Below, in pieces: positions 62,409 through 64,000 of a DNA stretch of 64,000 nt (position 1 is the stretch's first letter; each line of letters starts with the position of its first letter). The notes under the pieces are model-generated. The model ran no database searches and had not been told where the DNA came from. It saw only the letters and a list, made by a program, of their open reading frames with translations. Origin of the DNA: Hyphomicrobiaceae bacterium (GTDB lineage Bacteria > Pseudomonadota > Alphaproteobacteria > Rhizobiales > Hyphomicrobiaceae); assembly GCA_022844275.1 (NCBI GenBank), contig JALHMB010000001.1:62001-126000 (forward strand). Reading direction: 5' to 3'. A program made the position numbers and the translations under genes.

Positions 62409-63554
62409 CTAAGCCCCCAACACCACCTCGCGTTCGAGGAACGCGGCAACATCCTCGGCCTCGACCTCGCGGGTGACGAAGGCATCGCCGATCGCGCGCA
62501 TGAGAATGAAAGTAAGTCGGCCGGACTGAACTTTCTTGTCCTGCTGCATGAGGACGAAGAGCGTCTTTGGATCGGGGCAATCGCTGCCCGGAATGTGCGC
62601 GATGCGAGTCGGTAAGCCGACGGCGCGCAAATGCCTCTCCACGCGCGCGGCCGTCCCTGCCGGACAGAGCCCGCGCTGCTCGGAAAAGCGCGCGGCCTGA
62701 CACATGCCGATCGCGACAGCCTCGCCGTGCAGAAGGCGGCTTGAGTAGCCGGCCCAGGCTTCGAGAGCGTGACCGAAGGTGTGGCCGAGGTTGAGCAGCA
62801 TGCGATCGCCGGTCTCGGTCTCGTCGCGCTCGACGATGCGGGCCTTCGCGGCGATGGAGACTTCGATGGCCTCGGTCAGGATCGCGGGATCATTGCCAAA
62901 GAGGCGCTGCCAGTTCTGCTCGAGCCATCCGAAGAAGCGAGCGTCACCGAGCAGGCCGTACTTCGCGACCTCGGCATAACCGGCGCGCATCTCGCGGACG
63001 GGCAGCGTCGAGAGCGCCTTGGTATCGGCGAGGACCAGGCTCGGCTGATGGAAGGCGCCGATGAGGTTCTTGCCCTGGGGCGTGTTGATGCCGGTCTTGC
63101 CGCCGACGCTGCTGTCGACCTGGGCGAGCAGACTCGTCGGGATCTGCACGAAGCGCACGCCACGCCGCAGGATTGCCGCTGCAAAGCCCGCGAGATCGCC
63201 GATCACGCCGCCCCCCAGCGCAATGACGAGGTCGCCGCGTTCGAGCTTGAGCGCGAGCAGGCTCTCGCTCAAGCGCCCGAGCTCGGCGAAGCACTTGGTC
63301 GACTCGCCGGGTGGCATGGTGATGGTGCCGAGGTGGCGGTCGAACGTGCGGAGCGAGGCTTCGAGCGTGGCGAGGTGGTGCTTGGCGACGTTCTCGTCGG
63401 TCACGATAGCGGCGCGGGCCTTGCCGAAGCGAGAGACGATCATGTCGCCGGCGCGCGCGATGAGGTCGCCGCCGACGAGCACGTCATAAGAGCGCGCGTC
63501 GAGATCCACATGCACGAGGCGCTCGGCGCCGGCCGGCAGCTCAGGGCTCGCCAT
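62409..63554 (-). CDS. aroB: 3-dehydroquinate synthase
   Basis: AroB makes 3-dehydroquinate from DAHP in the shikimate pathway. The 381-residue NAD- and Zn-dependent enzyme has GGGVIGDLAGFAAAILRRG, PTSLLAQVDSSVGGKTGINT and LLNLGHTFGHALEAWAGYS (metal-binding His residues). The start ATG at 63554 follows the family and overlaps the aroK end by 14 nt, so the two are probably translated together. The frame extends 42 codons further upstream. Confidence 0.96.
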   Translation of the reverse strand: MASPELPAGAERLVHVDLDARSYDVLVGGDLIARAGDMIVSRFGKARAAIVTDENVAKHHLATLEASLRTFDRHLGTITMPPGESTKCFAELGRLSESLLALKLERGDLVIALGGGVIGDLAGFAAAILRRGVRFVQIPTSLLAQVDSSVGGKTGINTPQGKNLIGAFHQPSLVLADTKALSTLPVREMRAGYAEVAKYGLLGDARFFGWLEQNWQRLFGNDPAILTEAIEVSIAAKARIVERDETETGDRMLLNLGHTFGHALEAWAGYSSRLLHGEAVAIGMCQAARFSEQRGLCPAGTAARVERHLRAVGLPTRIAHIPGSDCPDPKTLFVLMQQDKKVQSGRLTFILMRAIGDAFVTREVEAEDVAAFLEREVVLGA

Positions 63555-64000
63555 GAACAGCTCCGCTCGCGACTGCGGTCTCGATTGGATCGGGACGCGC
63601 GAGCAGGGCGGCGATGATCTCGCCGACGATGAGCTCGTGCGTGGTATCGCGGCTCTCGATCGTGATGTCAGCCTCCGCATAGACGGGATAGCGCTCGTCC
63701 ATCAGGCGCTTCATGACCGCTACAGGATCGTCGGCCTTGAGCAGCGGGCGGTTGTCGCGCTTGGCGACGCGGCGCATGAGCACGTCGAGATCGGCACGCA
63801 GCCAGACGCTGATGCCGGCCGCCTTGATCGCCGCCCGCGTCTCCGCGTTCATGAAGGCGCCGCCGCCGGTTGCGAGAACCTGTGGCCCGTTGCTGAGGAG
63901 CCGCTTGATGACCTTGCGCTCGCCGTCGCGAAAATACGTCTCGCCATGGTCCGCGAAGATCTCGGGGATCGTCTTCAGCGCGGCACGCTCGATCTCGTCA
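63541..64000 (-). CDS. aroK: Shikimate kinase, N-terminus outside window
   Basis: The frame runs out of the right edge. The visible 152 C-terminal residues include IPEIFADHGETYFRDGE (shikimate-binding FRDGE region), VLATGGGAFMN (GGG motif) and the lid/adenine region DNRPLLKADD. These define AroK. The P-loop lies beyond 64000. It precedes aroB as in most alphaproteobacteria, with a 14-nt overlap. AroK phosphorylates shikimate. Confidence 0.93.
   Translation of the reverse strand, partial: DEIERAALKTIPEIFADHGETYFRDGERKVIKRLLSNGPQVLATGGGAFMNAETRAAIKAAGISVWLRADLDVLMRRVAKRDNRPLLKADDPVAVMKRLMDERYPVYAEADITIESRDTTHELIVGEIIAALLARPDPIETAVASGAVHGEP

Overview
The window comes from a GC-rich (roughly 62-65% by eye) alphaproteobacterium. 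Signs of this are an RcdA/DUF1465 homologue, an LdtR-type MarR regulator, a CtrA-type TTAA-N7-TTAAC site, a cluster of GANTC (CcrM) sites, a DUF1214 gene with a DUF1254-like partner, DUF2852, and many GTG/TTG starts. The order Hyphomicrobiales is the best guess; the genus cannot be fixed from the sequence. No rRNA, tRNA, CRISPR array or complete transposon was recognised.

Layout. 1-3.4 kb: the end of a HerA-type ATPase gene, a 645-nt gap with a structured-RNA candidate closed by a strong terminator, a small membrane protein, and ilvC. 3.4-9.3 kb: a glcDEF glycolate oxidase operon (minus strand) divergent from a LysR regulator, then a cytochrome c. 9.3-16.9 kb: pncB, an NlpD-like LysM/LytM lipoprotein with a CtrA-type promoter site, a CinA homologue with an eroded deamidase domain, a D-2-hydroxyacid dehydrogenase, a RibD/DHFR-like reductase and a membrane Zn peptidase. 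16.9-27.6 kb: a YcgN-like protein, a class A PBP, the DUF1214/DUF1254 pair, a hydrolase, the lgt/NDUFAF7-like pair, ubiK, a YbjN-like gene and serB. 27.9-34.6 kb: an omega-aminotransferase, an ornithine cyclodeaminase-like gene, rcdA, a thioesterase, a carboxynorspermidine dehydrogenase-like gene and the PLP-binding protein. 34.6-42.3 kb: leuS-lptE-holA, a PfkB kinase, a basic protein, and hisE-coaA. 42.6-48.3 kb: pstSCAB with a putative PHO box, then ldtR. 48.5-58.7 kb: an enoyl-CoA hydratase/HIBCH-like gene, an extensin-like protein, an NAD(P)H:quinone oxidoreductase, an LldD-like enzyme, benE, aqpZ, DUF2852 and a divergent TetR/MFS pair. 58.7-60.3 kb: a two-gene island of lower GC (membrane-anchored ParA-like ATPase plus a small overlapping gene). 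60.5-64 kb: fumC, a DUF559 gene enclosed by inverted repeats, aroB and part of aroK.

Much of the gene content is housekeeping. The unusual content is mostly in the intergenic DNA, which carries three families of structured repeats. Family A is a unit of about 155 bp with two hairpins, present three times (10798, 27700, 32340) in the same orientation. Family B is the CCCTCTCCCCG...CGGGGAGAGGG type; it occurs as an 'empty' palindrome before holA and as an inverted pair enclosing the DUF559 nuclease-like gene. Family C is a set of short GCGCC/GGCGC and CATGCC hairpins lying 4-8 nt after four different stop codons. The DUF559 unit combines B and C symmetrically and looks like a small mobile cassette. 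The ParA-like island at 58.7-60.3 kb is the best candidate for an undescribed protein system.
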